Both the position numbers and the translations under genes were made by a program. Below the pieces are notes generated by a model that saw only the letters and a list, made by a program, of their open reading frames with translations, searched no databases and was not told the DNA's origin. A stretch of DNA of 64,000 bases from Castanea sativa (Eukaryota; Streptophyta; Magnoliopsida; Fagales; Fagaceae): positions 1,337,001 to 1,401,000 of the forward strand of contig NC_134013.1 of the NCBI RefSeq assembly GCF_040712315.1, in the 5' to 3' direction. Positions 23,511 through 34,975 of the stretch are shown here, in pieces; positions within the stretch are counted from its first letter, which is position 1, and each line of letters starts with the position of its first letter.

Positions 23511-24259
23511 ACTAAATTTTACCTATAAAACAAACCAACAATACTACAATCACAAAAAATTTCACAACTATTTTTTCACTCAAATTGTGATTAGTGCAAC
23601 ATCACTTTCACAGCGGACTATCATTTTTATTGCATGCCAATCACAACCAGCCCAACCATCCACCTTAATCGTAGTGAAATTTGTTGTGTACCTAGAGTTG
23701 TTGAAAACCAACCAACCCTTCTGCACTACTGAGTTTGATGCAATGAGTTGGCCCAATTGACTTGAGAGCCAATCATTGATTTCCTGGAAACTAAACTAAC
23801 TTTCAAAATCAAAAATTTTGTTCCACATTCTATTCCCCAAATTTTTTATGTTAGTTCAGTGAGATTATATAACTCAAAGTCTATCCTTTAAACAACCAAT
23901 GACCAACGTGTGTGTCTACATAGAGCAATCAAAAAACAAAAGAAGATAAGTTCTTTAGAAACCAAACAAGAAACAAACATTAAAAAGACTGATTTTTGAG
24001 GTTTAGATTGAGGCTAACAATGAAAAACAACAAAATCGATTAAAAAAAACCAAAAAACTGAGTTTGGGTGCACCAAGAATTGTAATAACAACATAGGATT
24101 AGGAAAAAGCTAACCTTTTTGATTTCGAAGAAGCTGTGGGAGAAGCAAAGTAGTGGCTCTTTGTAAACTATAAACCCTAGCTTTCGTGTTAAGAGAGACG
24201 CGAAGGTGAATAATATTGTTGTTGTAGAAGTGTGGGTTTTATTATGGTGTGGACGAGCT

Positions 24260-25834
24260 CACGTGAGCACCTTTCAAAATTTATGACTTGGTTTTGATCA
24301 CAAGCCGTTGATTGCTTGATAAAGGGATGGTGAATTGGTGATTATCTTGAAAGTCTATTCAATTTTAGCTTGATAATATACAAAAAAAAAATTTCTTTTT
24401 TCAAAAAGAAAAGATACAGATATCTCCTTTTTTTTATTTATTTTTTTCATGAAAAAATGCACATCATTAATACTTTTTAATTGAGCACAAAAATTAAACA
24501 CGATTGCTTTTTTTTTTTTTTTCTAGATATTTTTATGTGCAGTTAAACTTATTCTTTTGAGAAAAGTAAGATTGAAAAAAGTATAATAAAAGCAAATTAA
24601 AATGTGTCTAAGTAGGAGGGGAAAAAGTAAAATAAAAACTTATTAAAATGTGTCTCAAACTACGATCTTAAGATAGTTGTTAACAAAATTCTTTAAATTC
24701 ATTTTAAGTTTTTTGAAGAAAAAAAAAAATTCTTTGCTTCTTTAAATTTGAGTTGGTTCTAATTTTGGTCTTAAAAATTCTTTTTAAATCCTCAAAATAT
24801 TCGAAGTTTTTTTTTTTTTTTTTTCATTTTTGCTGTTACAATTTTTGCTTATGTGGCAATGGAGCATATATGGAGAAAGTTTTGTAATTAAACTTTGTCA
24901 TTTTTAAAATATGTGATTGTTAGCTTTGTTAAGAGCAATTAGGAAAATTTGAGGTAATAAGATATTGAATAATGAGGGTTTCAGGTGTTTTTATTTTTTA
25001 AAATGAGAAAAGTGAGGCTTTTTTGGGTTTTATTATTTTTTGTTTCAAAAGTTTTTCCAAAACATGTATTTTTGGGGGGGATTTGTACTTTTTCACCTCT
25101 ATTTGGATGATGAGAAAATGATGGAAAAGTATATAAGCAATTTAAAATTTTCACCCTTGGGTGTTTCAATGTTTTTGTTACTTTAAAGATCAATGCAACG
25201 AATGGCATTCTTTGTTATTTGTTATGGTAGTACAAAACTTTGAATTCTTTGCATTTTGCAGCATGCTAATTTTTTTTTTTTTAACTTTAATTTCTTGATC
25301 TATTCCTATTTTATGGCAAAAAGAAATCCATTTATATTTTGATTTTTGCTACCTTGTTGAGCTTTAACTTTTGTAAAACCGAATATATATATATATATTA
25401 AAGGGAGGGTAAAAACAAGGAACAATGTAAGAACTTAGCTGCTAGATTACAAATTTTGTAATGATTTAAATAACTTGTTCATCTATTTTTAATTTTTTAT
25501 ACCTTTTTCTTTTATCTAGTTATTTGGATCTTTACAAAATTTGAAATCTGTTCTAACAAATTCAATCATGCATTTTAGCAAAAAGAAAACTGTTATAAAT
25601 CGAAAACATGTTTAACAGACTTTCAATTTTCTTAGCAACAAAAAAGGGGTAGACGAAATAATAGTCTCAATCCCAGATTCCAAAATTTATCCCATCTTAG
25701 CAACAAGAAGGGGTAGATGAAAAAAACATAGTATCAATCCAGATACCCAAATTTCTTATCAAGCCACTATCTAATTGTCCTCTATAAGTTATTTAAACCT
25801 TCCTTTTAGTTCTCATAATTGTCCATTAGCTTGC
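24260..25834. other. Gene-free AT-rich interval
   Basis: Long A and T runs and AT-rich text; no gene. A two-copy tandem repeat with 65-bp period occurs at 25631-25760 ('cttagcaaca..aaggggtaga'). The end near 25800 should be the SHMT 3' flank. Confidence 0.5.
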
Positions 25835-27794
25835 TTATAACCCAGGCAGAGGGAACTGGGTTGTCAGAGCTTCAACTCTCTCACGTAGATCCGACAATTT
25901 ATCCAGTAAAGGGAAATCAGGGGCTGCTACAAACTTCAAAAAATCTTGGAGCTTGGATCCTGAGACTAATCGCTTTGCTTCAAGGGTTATCTGTACGCCC
26001 TCGTGAATAAAGTCTGCAATTGCTACAAATTCTTTCTCTGTGAATCCTCTAGTTGTCATAGCAGGTGAACCAATGCGGATACCTCCAGGCACTAAGGCAC
26101 TCTTGTCACCTTTATAAGTGAATATTATTGAGTGTAAGTTTTGACAAGAAAGGGAGAAACAAACAAACAAACAGATCAAATCAATTAAAATAGGATAAAC
26201 CTGCCAAAGAAAGGACTCACCAGGAACTGAATTTTTGTTGAGGGTAATAGAGGCTAAGTCAAGAATTTTCTCCACCCGAGCTCCATCAATACCCTGTTAA
26301 GGGAAGCAATGTTAATTGCTGTTAGTAAAGGTAAATGGTAGGCAAAAGACCCCCATCCCATATAATCATCACAACAATCATTGCAGTACTAGCAAATTAA
26401 ACAGGTTGTCTTCGGATTAAACGCCTAGCAATCCAAAACCAGAACTAATTTTGACAAATAATAATATAAACGTGTCATGGCATTCTCCCTTTCAGAGATA
26501 GCATACACACCAAAAAATAAAAAACCACACCACCCTGGTAGGCAAAATACCCCCATCCCAAATAATCATCACAACAATCATCACAGCAATCATTGCAGTA
26601 CTAGCAAATCAAACAGGTTGTCTTGGATTAAACGCCTAGCTATCCAGAACAAATTTTGATATATAATAATATTAACATGACATGGCATTCTCCTTTTCAA
26701 AGTTAACACACGCACATACCAAAAAAATAAACTACACCTTGGTAGGTCATGAATGATCCATATAACTATACTATACTGGGGAATGTTTGAAAACGTAAAA
26801 GACATACCAAAATTTGTTCAGAGACTATAAATCAATTACTTGAAATAATAATGCCAAGGAATATATATAAGCCAGTATCAAGGTTTAAATTTAAAGAAAC
26901 ACAAGCCAATGAGCTTTTTCTCAGATAGCACTTTCTACTCCCATAGGAATGGGATGGAGGGTAAGGACATGCATTCAAGACTTATTAGATGCATGTATAA
27001 CTCATCCAAAACAAACAACCCCCCAGGGACAAAGAAGTCAGAAACTTACCATTGGCCTTAGATCGACAAGAACCAGGTGATTATCACTCCCACCAGAAAC
27101 CAACTTATATCCTAATTCATTCAATCGGCTAGCAAGAGCTCTGCAATTAGAGACCACCTATAGACAGTATAATTACATAAGTACAATTATAAGGGCAGAG
27201 CTTGGACCAAGATTTGATCATGAAGGGGGGAAGCATAGTACCTTATTCTGGTATGCCTTAAACTCTGGGGACTGCGCATGCTTCAAACTAACTGCAAGTC
27301 CCCCAATTGTGTGGTTATGAGGGCCACCCTGCATAATAACTCTGCCTTTAAATATGTTACAAGAATAATTTGAAGATTAAAAAGGTAAACATGGGTACCC
27401 ACATAAGATAAAAGGAACACAACACTCCATACATCTGATAACAAAGCAAAAGAGATGAGTCCAGCTGACCTGTAAACCTGGAAAAACAGCATTGTTGATA
27501 GCAGATTCCAACTCAACTCCAAGCACAGGATCCTTCTTGAAGAAGATCATGCCACCTCTTGGACCTCTCAAAGACTGGAGAGAAATGCCTAAATTTATCA
27601 GGTCATGTGTGTGCAAAATGCAGATCACAACAAAGACAGCACATGATATTCAGAAATTTTGATATCATCTGGTCAGTATAGTGTCAAAGCAACTTTCCTA
27701 CTATTGAAAAATAAAATCAGGATGCAAACAAGGCACATTACACTATATTTTAAACTAGCATATCATCAAAAGAAAACAAGGTGTCTCCATAATA

Positions 27795-27827
<33 letters not shown>

Positions 27828-27891
27828 AGGCACATTACACTATATTTTAAACTAGCATATCATCAAAAGAAAACAAGGTGTCTCCATAATA

Positions 27892-27923
<32 letters not shown>

Positions 27924-27976
27924 CTTATGATCATTGGTGTGTGTGTGTATATATATATATATATTATTATGGAGTC

Positions 27977-28032
<56 letters not shown>

Positions 28033-30824
28033 AGAGAAGAAATCTGGATCAAATTCTCTCTTAAGTGCACAAAAAGTAAGGTAAGCAATACAATAAATGG
28101 GGAAAAAAGTGATGGAAATATTTTGCACGTTAAAATTCAAAATTTTGACCAATACCTTGTGTGTGGTTGTTGTCACTATATCACAGTACTCAAAAGGATC
28201 AGCAACTACAGATGCAGCAACAAGGCCACTTATGTGAGCCATATCCATCATGAGAAACGCACCAACAGCATCCGCAATCTTCAAATGCAAATATCAAACA
28301 TAACCAGTTAGTTATTCGGTTGGTAGAGAGAAGACGATCATTTGGACACAATAATCCACCAACAGCATAAAACCTCTTACCTTTCTCATGCGAGCATAGT
28401 CAAAATCTCGAGGATAGGCACTTGCACCAGCAATAATGAGTTTTGGTCTAAAGAGAACAGCTGTTTTCTCAAGCATGTCATAATCAACAAGACCTGTTTG
28501 AAAGTTTAAACAAAATTAGAATTGACCACAAAATCAATTCAACCAATCACCCTTATCAAAACTAGTAAAAGAATTATGTCACCTGTAGATTCATCAAGTC
28601 GGTAAGGCATAGACTCAAAATAAATTGATGTGCCAGATACCCGTCGTTTAGCAGTCATGAACCCATGAGACAAGTGTCCACCATGAGGTAAGTCCAACCC
28701 CTAAGTTACAAGTACAAGTAATTAATGTATTCTAAGACAGCAAATGCTAACAACAAAAGCTGAAATGAAGAGAGAAAAGCAACCTACCATTATCCGGTCA
28801 TGTGGATTTAAAACTGCAGTGTAAACCTCAAAGTTAGCAGGCGAACCAGATAATGGCTGAACATTAACACCCCACTTCTTTCCATCTAAGTGAAATGCTG
28901 CCAAAGCTCTTTGTTGACACAGTATCTCAAGCTCATCTATGTACTCGTTGCCACCATAGTATCTGAGGTGTATGATAAATTAAAAGCTATAAAACTTACA
29001 TTGAAGTACTTTCCTCAAAATAACAAATTATACCTTTTACCAGGTAGTCCTTCAGAATACTTGTTTGTCAAGCATGATCCAACAGCTTCCATTACCGCTC
29101 GAGATGTGAAATTCTCTGAGGCAATTAGCTCAAGGCTTTTGAACTGCCGCTCCTTCTCCTTGTCAATAATCCCGCGTACTTCAGGATCAGCTTCAGTCAG
29201 ACCATAGTCTAAAAAGCTGCTTCCACTACCTACATTTCAGAACAAGCAATTCCATGCAAAAAAGATCAGCCTTGACTAAGTCCAGCTACTGACAATTGGT
29301 GAGATATTTATTGTCATAGGCATTAATTTGTTTACATGATTCTATGCAAACAGAATGCATTTTATACATAACAAGAGAGTAATAAAACGTATCAAGCTTA
29401 TTTTTCTACACTGCTTCCATTTTCCCCAAAAGCAATAACACAGATAACTCATTCTAATAGTTCTGTAGGATTCACGGCCATAAGCAATAGCACAAATTGT
29501 AATAGAATTAACATTGCACCCAGAATAATTAATAATTATGGAACCTCTACAGGTGAATATGGAAATTTTATTGCAATAAAATGACCATTATGGTTGTCGA
29601 TGCAGACAAAGCAGAAGCAGATGTTCAACAAGCAGAAAAGTAGAATACACAAATTCTCTAAACTGTGATAAAACAAGATTAAAGAAAAAGAAGGAAGAAT
29701 TGGCAACTACCCTAAAGTAGTCAAATCAAAGAGAAATGCAAAACGCAAAACAATAACCTCAGTTTCTAAACTAAGCGTTGTGAGGGGTGAATGAAGGTTG
29801 TGATGGGCCAGCAATATCGCCATCCTGATGCCATTTCTCATTATATATTACTCAACAAAACACTAGCTATAGAGACAATATCCAACGTCAAACTGCCTTG
29901 AGTAATTTACGCTTCTCTTGACAGGAATATAACAAAGACTCAATACTTATTAGTAACATAAAACTGGGAACTAATACTGACAAATAAGTATTTAGTTGAC
30001 CATATCATTAGTAATTCATATTAAAGAAACCAATATCAGTCAAGGCAAAGAAATGTCCACAATACAAAATTGTGCCAATAATAAGAATTGAACGACACTA
30101 AACACTACTTCTTCAGATGGTATCATGCCACTGTTAGATGCATACAAACTTATTCTCCAAATCTTGACGCCTCTTCCTAACAAAGCATTTTAATGGGCTT
30201 CAGCCACTTTCCAACAACTCAGAACACACATACACACACACACACACACACACATACATACAAAAATACTCCCCATGTGAAAAAGTTAGTATAAACTATA
30301 AAGTCACTGCCATCCTGAACAATAAGGCCTTAGTCCCAAAACTTTTGGGGTCAACCCTGGATCCTCAACAGACTCATGAGGGTCAACCACTGTATATATA
30401 GGATCAATTCATGAAAAGTAACTAGATTTTATGCTGGCCATAAACCCACCACAACCCTCATTTGTCTGGACTTCGGACCTAATGCACAAGACTTCCACTT
30501 TTCCAGGTTTCAGACCAGATGTGAGCAAAAAATACAACACTAAGCACTGAGGCATGAAGGATTCACTACCATCCAGAACAACCAATCAATCAATGTAAAG
30601 ATGATACCTCCAATTTCAGGCACAGGAACAGAGACTGAAGAAGGCGGCCTCCCGGTAACCAAACTTCCTTCAACCTTAGAAGACCTACAGGGTTTCATCA
30701 AATTGAACCTTCCTTGTTGTGGAAACCCAATAACACTAGACCCTTTTGGAGCAAAATTCGACCCTTTGGTCCAAATGGGCTGTTGAAGAGACCCCATCAC
30801 TGCAGCTCCACTACAAGCTTGCAT
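25835..30824 (-). CDS. SHM3: Serine hydroxymethyltransferase, plastid type, 529 aa
   Basis: Eleven coding exons: 30824-30608, 29229-29034, 28962-28788, 28700-28583, 28493-28381, 28278-28156, 27574-27470, 27328-27242, 27157-27050, 26293-26221 and 26109-25835 (1590 nt). A 5'UTR intron is likely at 30857-31110. PLP-dependent SHMT interconverts serine and glycine with tetrahydrofolate. An N-terminal extension (~75 aa, Ser/Lys-rich, [16 protein letters not shown]) resembles plastid SHM3 transit peptides rather than cytosolic or mitochondrial forms. The core has [77 protein letters not shown] (Asp285, His288) and [14 protein letters not shown] with the PLP lysine at about 314, exactly at an exon end. 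The C-terminal [13 protein letters not shown] is intact. No defect seen. Confidence 0.96.
26336..26739. repeat. 199-bp tandem duplication in SHMT intron 10
   Basis: Two adjacent copies (26336-26534 and 26535-26739) start 'tggtaggcaaa' and share 'caatcattgcagtactagca' and 'catggcattctcc'. The second carries a small extra 'catcacagcaat' repeat. The intron spans 26294-27049. Confidence 0.8.
27731..27974. repeat. 97-bp tandem duplication plus long AT/AC hairpin in SHMT intron 6
   Basis: Copy 1 (27731-27827) and copy 2 (27828-27924) are nearly identical and end in (AT)n(AC)n. Copy 2's end 27882-27924 is the reverse complement of 27936-27974 ('ggtgtgtg...attattatggag'), leaving an 11-nt loop. A pure (AT)n run follows (27981-28018). 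The intron is 27575-28155. Confidence 0.85.
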
Positions 30825-31110
30825 CTTTGCTTCCAAAACTATATGTCACAAGCTTCCTACATATTCCAAATGAAAAAACCCAGCACAGAAATTCAGCTTG
30901 AATATCCAAACATACCCAGAAAAAAAACAAAATTTCAAACATACATTTTTTAGTACAGACACACTTTTTATTCCGGGGTTTTTTTCTTATAGAAAATTAT
31001 CCATCAAACCAAACAAAAATTTATGCTAACAACAACAATAAATTAAGGAACCAAAATAATCGTTTTTGACATAAAAAAGGAAACAAAAATTTAGGTTTAT
31101 GAGATTTTAC

Positions 31111-31170
31111 CTTTGTTAAGCGTATGGGAAATGAGCATAAACAACCCTAGTTTCTTTTTGAAAATGGGAG
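31111..31170 (-). promoter_or_regulatory. SHMT 5'UTR leader exon (inferred)
   Basis: On the minus strand 'cttaacaaag|gtaaaatc' gives a 5' splice site at 31110, and 'aatatgtag|gaagcttgtg' an acceptor at 30857, just upstream of the ATG. A leader exon in about 31111-31170, with ctagggttg (telobox-like), fits a spliced 5'UTR. Transcript data are not available here. Confidence 0.4.
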
Positions 31171-31541
31171 AACTGAGTAAGTGGAAGAAAACAAATATTA
31201 AATATTAAATTAAAAATAAGAAGAATGTCCACGTGGCAAGGAAACCCAAAAAAAAAAAAAAAAAAAAAAACAGCTGACTCAGTAGCTCGCTTGAAGAAAA
31301 CAGCTGACTCATGAAGAAAACTTTTCCAAATTTATTTTGGAGTTGCTACCGAGTCCAACAAATGAATTTCTCTCCTTAAAAAAATCAAACAACAAAGTTG
31401 AATCAGAACAAGAAAATAAAAAAAAGAGTCACGCCGATCTGACCCAGTCTGGCGGTGGGGGGCGGACGAGGCGCTGCTGCTTGGTGAACGCCGATCTCCG
31501 CCGGTTTTGTCCTTCCGGCGACTCTCGATCTCCACCGGCCT

Positions 31542-31583
<42 letters not shown>

Positions 31584-31721
31584 ATTTTCTCTGATGTTAT
31601 AAATGTGTAACGGTTGAATAGAATAACGATTGAGGTTTGTTTTTTTTGATAAAAAGAACGATTGAGGTTGAGTCATATATAAATAGGGTGTGCAAATGTG
31701 TGGTTTTGTATGGAATCGTGC
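31171..31721. other. Intergenic: A-run and CT microsatellite
   Basis: An A-run at 31250-31270, a GC-richer block at 31430-31540 and a (CT)n run at about 31542-31580. No conserved gene. The opposing open frames over the CT run are low-complexity. Confidence 0.45.
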
Positions 31722-32629
31722 GGAGAAAATAGTAAAATAGGCATAATTTTCAAACTATATAGTTCGTTGTTACGGTTTGCAAACTATATCTTTTACTAGC
31801 ATCTCGAGTCTTAGAGGCTCGATTTTGGGTTAAAAATCGAGTTTTTGAGAGTCGATTTTTATAGTCTAATTCTGTCTGATGTGACGTATTTTTCACGTGG
31901 CGTCTAGTTGAAAATCGAGACTTAGAAACTCGATTTGTGCCTTATATCTATCCCTCTTTCCTTCTTATTTTTTCCATTTTCTGCGTTTCACTCCGGCTTT
32001 CTTCCTCACTACTCTCACTGCTTCTTTCTTCCTCCTCCTCTGCACGCCCAGCCGCCGCCGACCCACGCGGACCCAGGCCGGCGCGCCCAGGTCGCGCGAC
32101 CCAGGCCGGCGAGCCCAGGTCGCGCGACCCGGGCGGCGAGCCCGGTCGCGCGACCCGGGCCGGCGAGCCCGGGTCGCGCGACCCGGGCCGGCGCGCCCAG
32201 GTCGCGCGACCCAAGCCGGCGCGCCTCAGGTCGCGCGACCCCGGCCGGCGAGACCCAGGCAGCTGTGGATCTGGGCAATGGTTTTTTTTTTTTTTTTGTG
32301 CGTGCTGGGTTCTGTTCAGTCTTGATCTTCACATGGTGGTGGATGAATTTTGATAGTTTTTTGGATTTTGATGGCTGTGGATTTCAGATGGCAAAAGACT
32401 TGGATTTTTTTTATTTTGGGTTTGTAAATCGAGTCTTAGAAACTCGATTTTCAGGTGGTTCCACGTGGAAAAAAATGCCACATCATACATAAAAATCGAC
32501 TCTCAAAAACTCGATTTTTGACTCAAAATCAAGCTTCTGAGACTCGAGATGCTAGTAAAAGATATAGTTTGCAAACTGTAACAACTAACTATATAGTTAG
32601 AAAATTATGCCTATTTTACTATTTTCTCC
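31722..32629. mobile_element. Non-autonomous MULE carrying a GC-rich minisatellite
   Basis: Inverted repeats of about 210 bp (31722-31940 and 32424-32629) start ggagaaaatagtaaaatagg on both strands and are about 90% identical. The flanks gaatcgtgc (31713-31721) and gaatcgtgt (32630-32638) match at 8 of 9 positions, consistent with a Mutator-type 9-bp duplication. Each TIR has internal short inverted phrases built on 'ctcgattt' and 'aaatcgag'. The centre contains a pyrimidine-rich leader-like stretch (31935-32045) and the 28-bp GC-rich array. No transposase is present. Confidence 0.8.
32069..32260. repeat. 28-bp GC-rich minisatellite, ~7 copies
   Basis: The unit is approximately gacccaggccggcgcgccca + ggtcgcgc. 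The 10-bp perfect palindrome gtcgcgcgac recurs six times, at 32091, 32119, 32145, 32173, 32201 and 32230, with spacings of 28, 26, 28, 28 and 29. GC content is above 80% within otherwise AT-rich DNA. Because 28 is not a multiple of three, the array stays open in several frames on both strands and gives Pro/Arg/Gly/Ala-rich open frames that I do not consider genes. Confidence 0.9.
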
Positions 32630-32639
32630 GAATCGTGTG

Positions 32640-33511
32640 ATATGGAATTTAATATTAGATAGGTTTCTTTTTTTGAGAAAAAATAGAAAGGGATAATTAA
32701 TTAATTAAAAGTTATTAAATAATAATAATAATAATCTAATTGTGAAAATTTTAATGAATAAATTCACTCTAAATTACATAGATTTGATAAATTTCAAGAC
32801 TATTATAGATTTGATAAATGAAAAATAATGCAAGCATGAAAAATATGATCATTAAAAAAAAAAAAAAACATTGTTGAAATTTTTTAAAATGTTACCATTG
32901 GTTTGAGCAATAGTTTTTAATGTTTAAACATTACACATATTTCTGCATATTTTTTTTACCCATACGTATATTTTAAAAAAATATAAATAACTTTATTAGA
33001 ACAACATTACCAAACAACACGTAGTTATTGAGAATTAGAAAAATATAGTAGTTGGGAATAAATAAAAAAATATTAAAAAAAAGAATAAATGAAGATTAAA
33101 GAAAGAATGAAAAAATAATATTTAAATGAGATAGAAAAATAATAGTGAGTCCGTTAAAATGTATATTTTAAAAAGTAAGTAGATAAAAAGAAAATGCAAC
33201 TATTTACTCTCCAAATTGAAATTAAGTGTGCGTTTGGAAGGAGCTCAATTTTTCAGCTTATATCCAATTTCAACTTATTTTTGCTACTATTTATGGGTCT
33301 CATTATATTTTTTTTGATACTTTTCATTGGTTCTATTGTACTATTCATATTATTTTTTAATTTTTTTATACTTTATATAAAAAAAAATTATTTTTAACTA
33401 AATAAACTATTCTAAACAGACAATGAGACTCAAAAATTAGAAACCGAGGGTGTCCGAATACAAAGAAGGAGGAAGTGCTAACCCTCTTTAGGGGTTAGTC
33501 AACTCAATATA
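32640..33511. other. AT-rich gene-free stretch
   Basis: No gene. It contains (AAT)n at 32718-32735, an A-run near 32855-32868 and MITE-like words 'gtgtgcgtttggaag' at 33226. The rest is anonymous AT-rich DNA. Confidence 0.5.
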
Positions 33512-34598
33512 ATGGTGGAATGATTATTTAAAGGGTTGTGTTAACGGGCACCGTAAGGTGCCTGTTAACAACATAGTTTTGGATAATTTTTTAGCAACTT
33601 TTCAATTTTTGGTAATTTTTTTTTATCTCTTTTGGCAATTTTTTGACAACTTTTTTTTTTCTTTTTTTGAGTGAAACACAAAAAAGGAAACGTTACCAAA
33701 CACCAGCCGGTGCTTGTTAACATTTCCCTTATTTAAAAGCTGAGTGAGTGGTTTCTGTTTTGAATGTGAGTGGGCTGGAGTTTTTTTATTCCAATGGGGC
33801 TTTCTTCAGTTGGGTTTTGCTCTTTGAAGGAAGGGAAATAGTTGATGATGATGTCAATGAGTATAAGGAAAGAAATTGGAGTTGGGATGAAAAGAAATGG
33901 TGATATTATTAGTGTGATAAGAATTATGTTATTCTCTCTTTCCCATAGCCGTGGGGATGCGGGGATTTATGGCCTCTACAATAGAATGATGATTATTTTT
34001 TAATAGAGAAAAATGATAGTTTATATATGAGATCCCTAAAGTTTAAGAAAAGTGGATAAGAATGAGTGATCTCGCTTGCATATTCTAGCAATTGGAACAT
34101 ATGTCATACGGACTTCCTTAATTCAGCTATGCAAGGAACTAAAATATGGATGTCCATGTCAAGATTTATTGTGAGTTATTAATTGTTGATTTAAGGTCCA
34201 CAATCCAATAGTAAAATTTCATGAAAATGTTAGCAAATCATGGCCAACCATTCCTCCCCCCCCCCCCCTTTTTTTGGTTGAATGCAAATATAAACACATA
34301 TAGTCAATGATCAATCAGTTTTCTTTTCAAATAAATTCTTAATAATCCCACAAATTTTATACTCACCTTCAGTGGAACAGGAAACTCCATATTGGTATTC
34401 ACAAAGGTCATTGATTGTCACTAACCATTAGATCAAACTAGTGCATAGTCCGTGCATACGCACAGGTATTATTAAAAACAATCACAATTATGTTGTTTAA
34501 ATTATACTTTTTTTTTTTTAGAAGAGATTCAAATTATATATGGTATTAACTTGCACTTTTTTTAAATCATATATTTCTAAAATATGTAATGGTTTCTC

Positions 34599-34648
<50 letters not shown>

Positions 34649-34975
34649 ATTTAATTGGTTTTAAAGTTTATATATATTTCTAAAATATGTAATGGTTTTC
34701 GCACTGAATAATTCACTTGCCACAAAAATTAAAAATTTAGATGGACATGTGGTGAAAAATTGGACTTCAGTTAAAATCAAAGTTAGAATCTAGTGGTATT
34801 TGGACTCTTCAATTTTTACACTCAATAATTTACTTGGCACAAAATTTAAATTTAAATGGGACACATGCTGTAAATTTGAGAATCCAATTAAAATCTAATT
34901 AGATTTTCTCTAAGCTTTGGCTATATATATGATTGTTACAAGTGCCCTCATTATTATTTAAAAATTAAATAAGAA
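33512..34975. repeat. Segmental duplication, copy 1
   Basis: This block matches 36665-37500 in the same orientation: 'ggtggaatgatt', 'tgttttgaatgtga', 'gatgatgtcaatgagtat', 'aaaatttcatgaaaatgtta', 'ggtcattgattgtcactaac' and 'gattgttaca..gccctcatt' recur in the same order. Relative to copy 2 it carries two insertions: the 196-bp MITE at 33533-33728 and about 490 bp at 34432-34925, which includes an (AT)n tract at 34600-34645. No gene is recognised. Confidence 0.8.
33533..33728. mobile_element. 196-bp Mutator-type MITE with 9-bp target duplication
   Basis: Termini gggttgtgttaacgggcacc and the complement of gggaaatgttaacaagcacc are inverted. The element is flanked by perfect 9-bp repeats ttatttaaa (33524-33532 and 33729-33737). 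The paralogous block at 36665 reads 'ggtggaatgatttaaag' without it, giving an almost empty site. The interior is AT-rich and noncoding. Confidence 0.85.

Noticed and set aside
24981..25208. 75-aa minus-strand frame
   Set aside because: Lys/Asn/Thr-rich translation of AT-rich DNA without conserved motif.
27852..28311. Open frames of Tyr/Ile repeats around 27.9-28.3 kb
   Set aside because: Translation of (AT)n and (AC)n microsatellites within an SHMT intron; the only real coding part is the SHMT exon on the minus strand.
31935..32492. Long open frames on both strands (up to 185 aa, Pro/Arg/Ala-rich)
   Set aside because: They are produced by the 28-bp GC-rich array and its palindromes, are open in several frames at once and have no domain.
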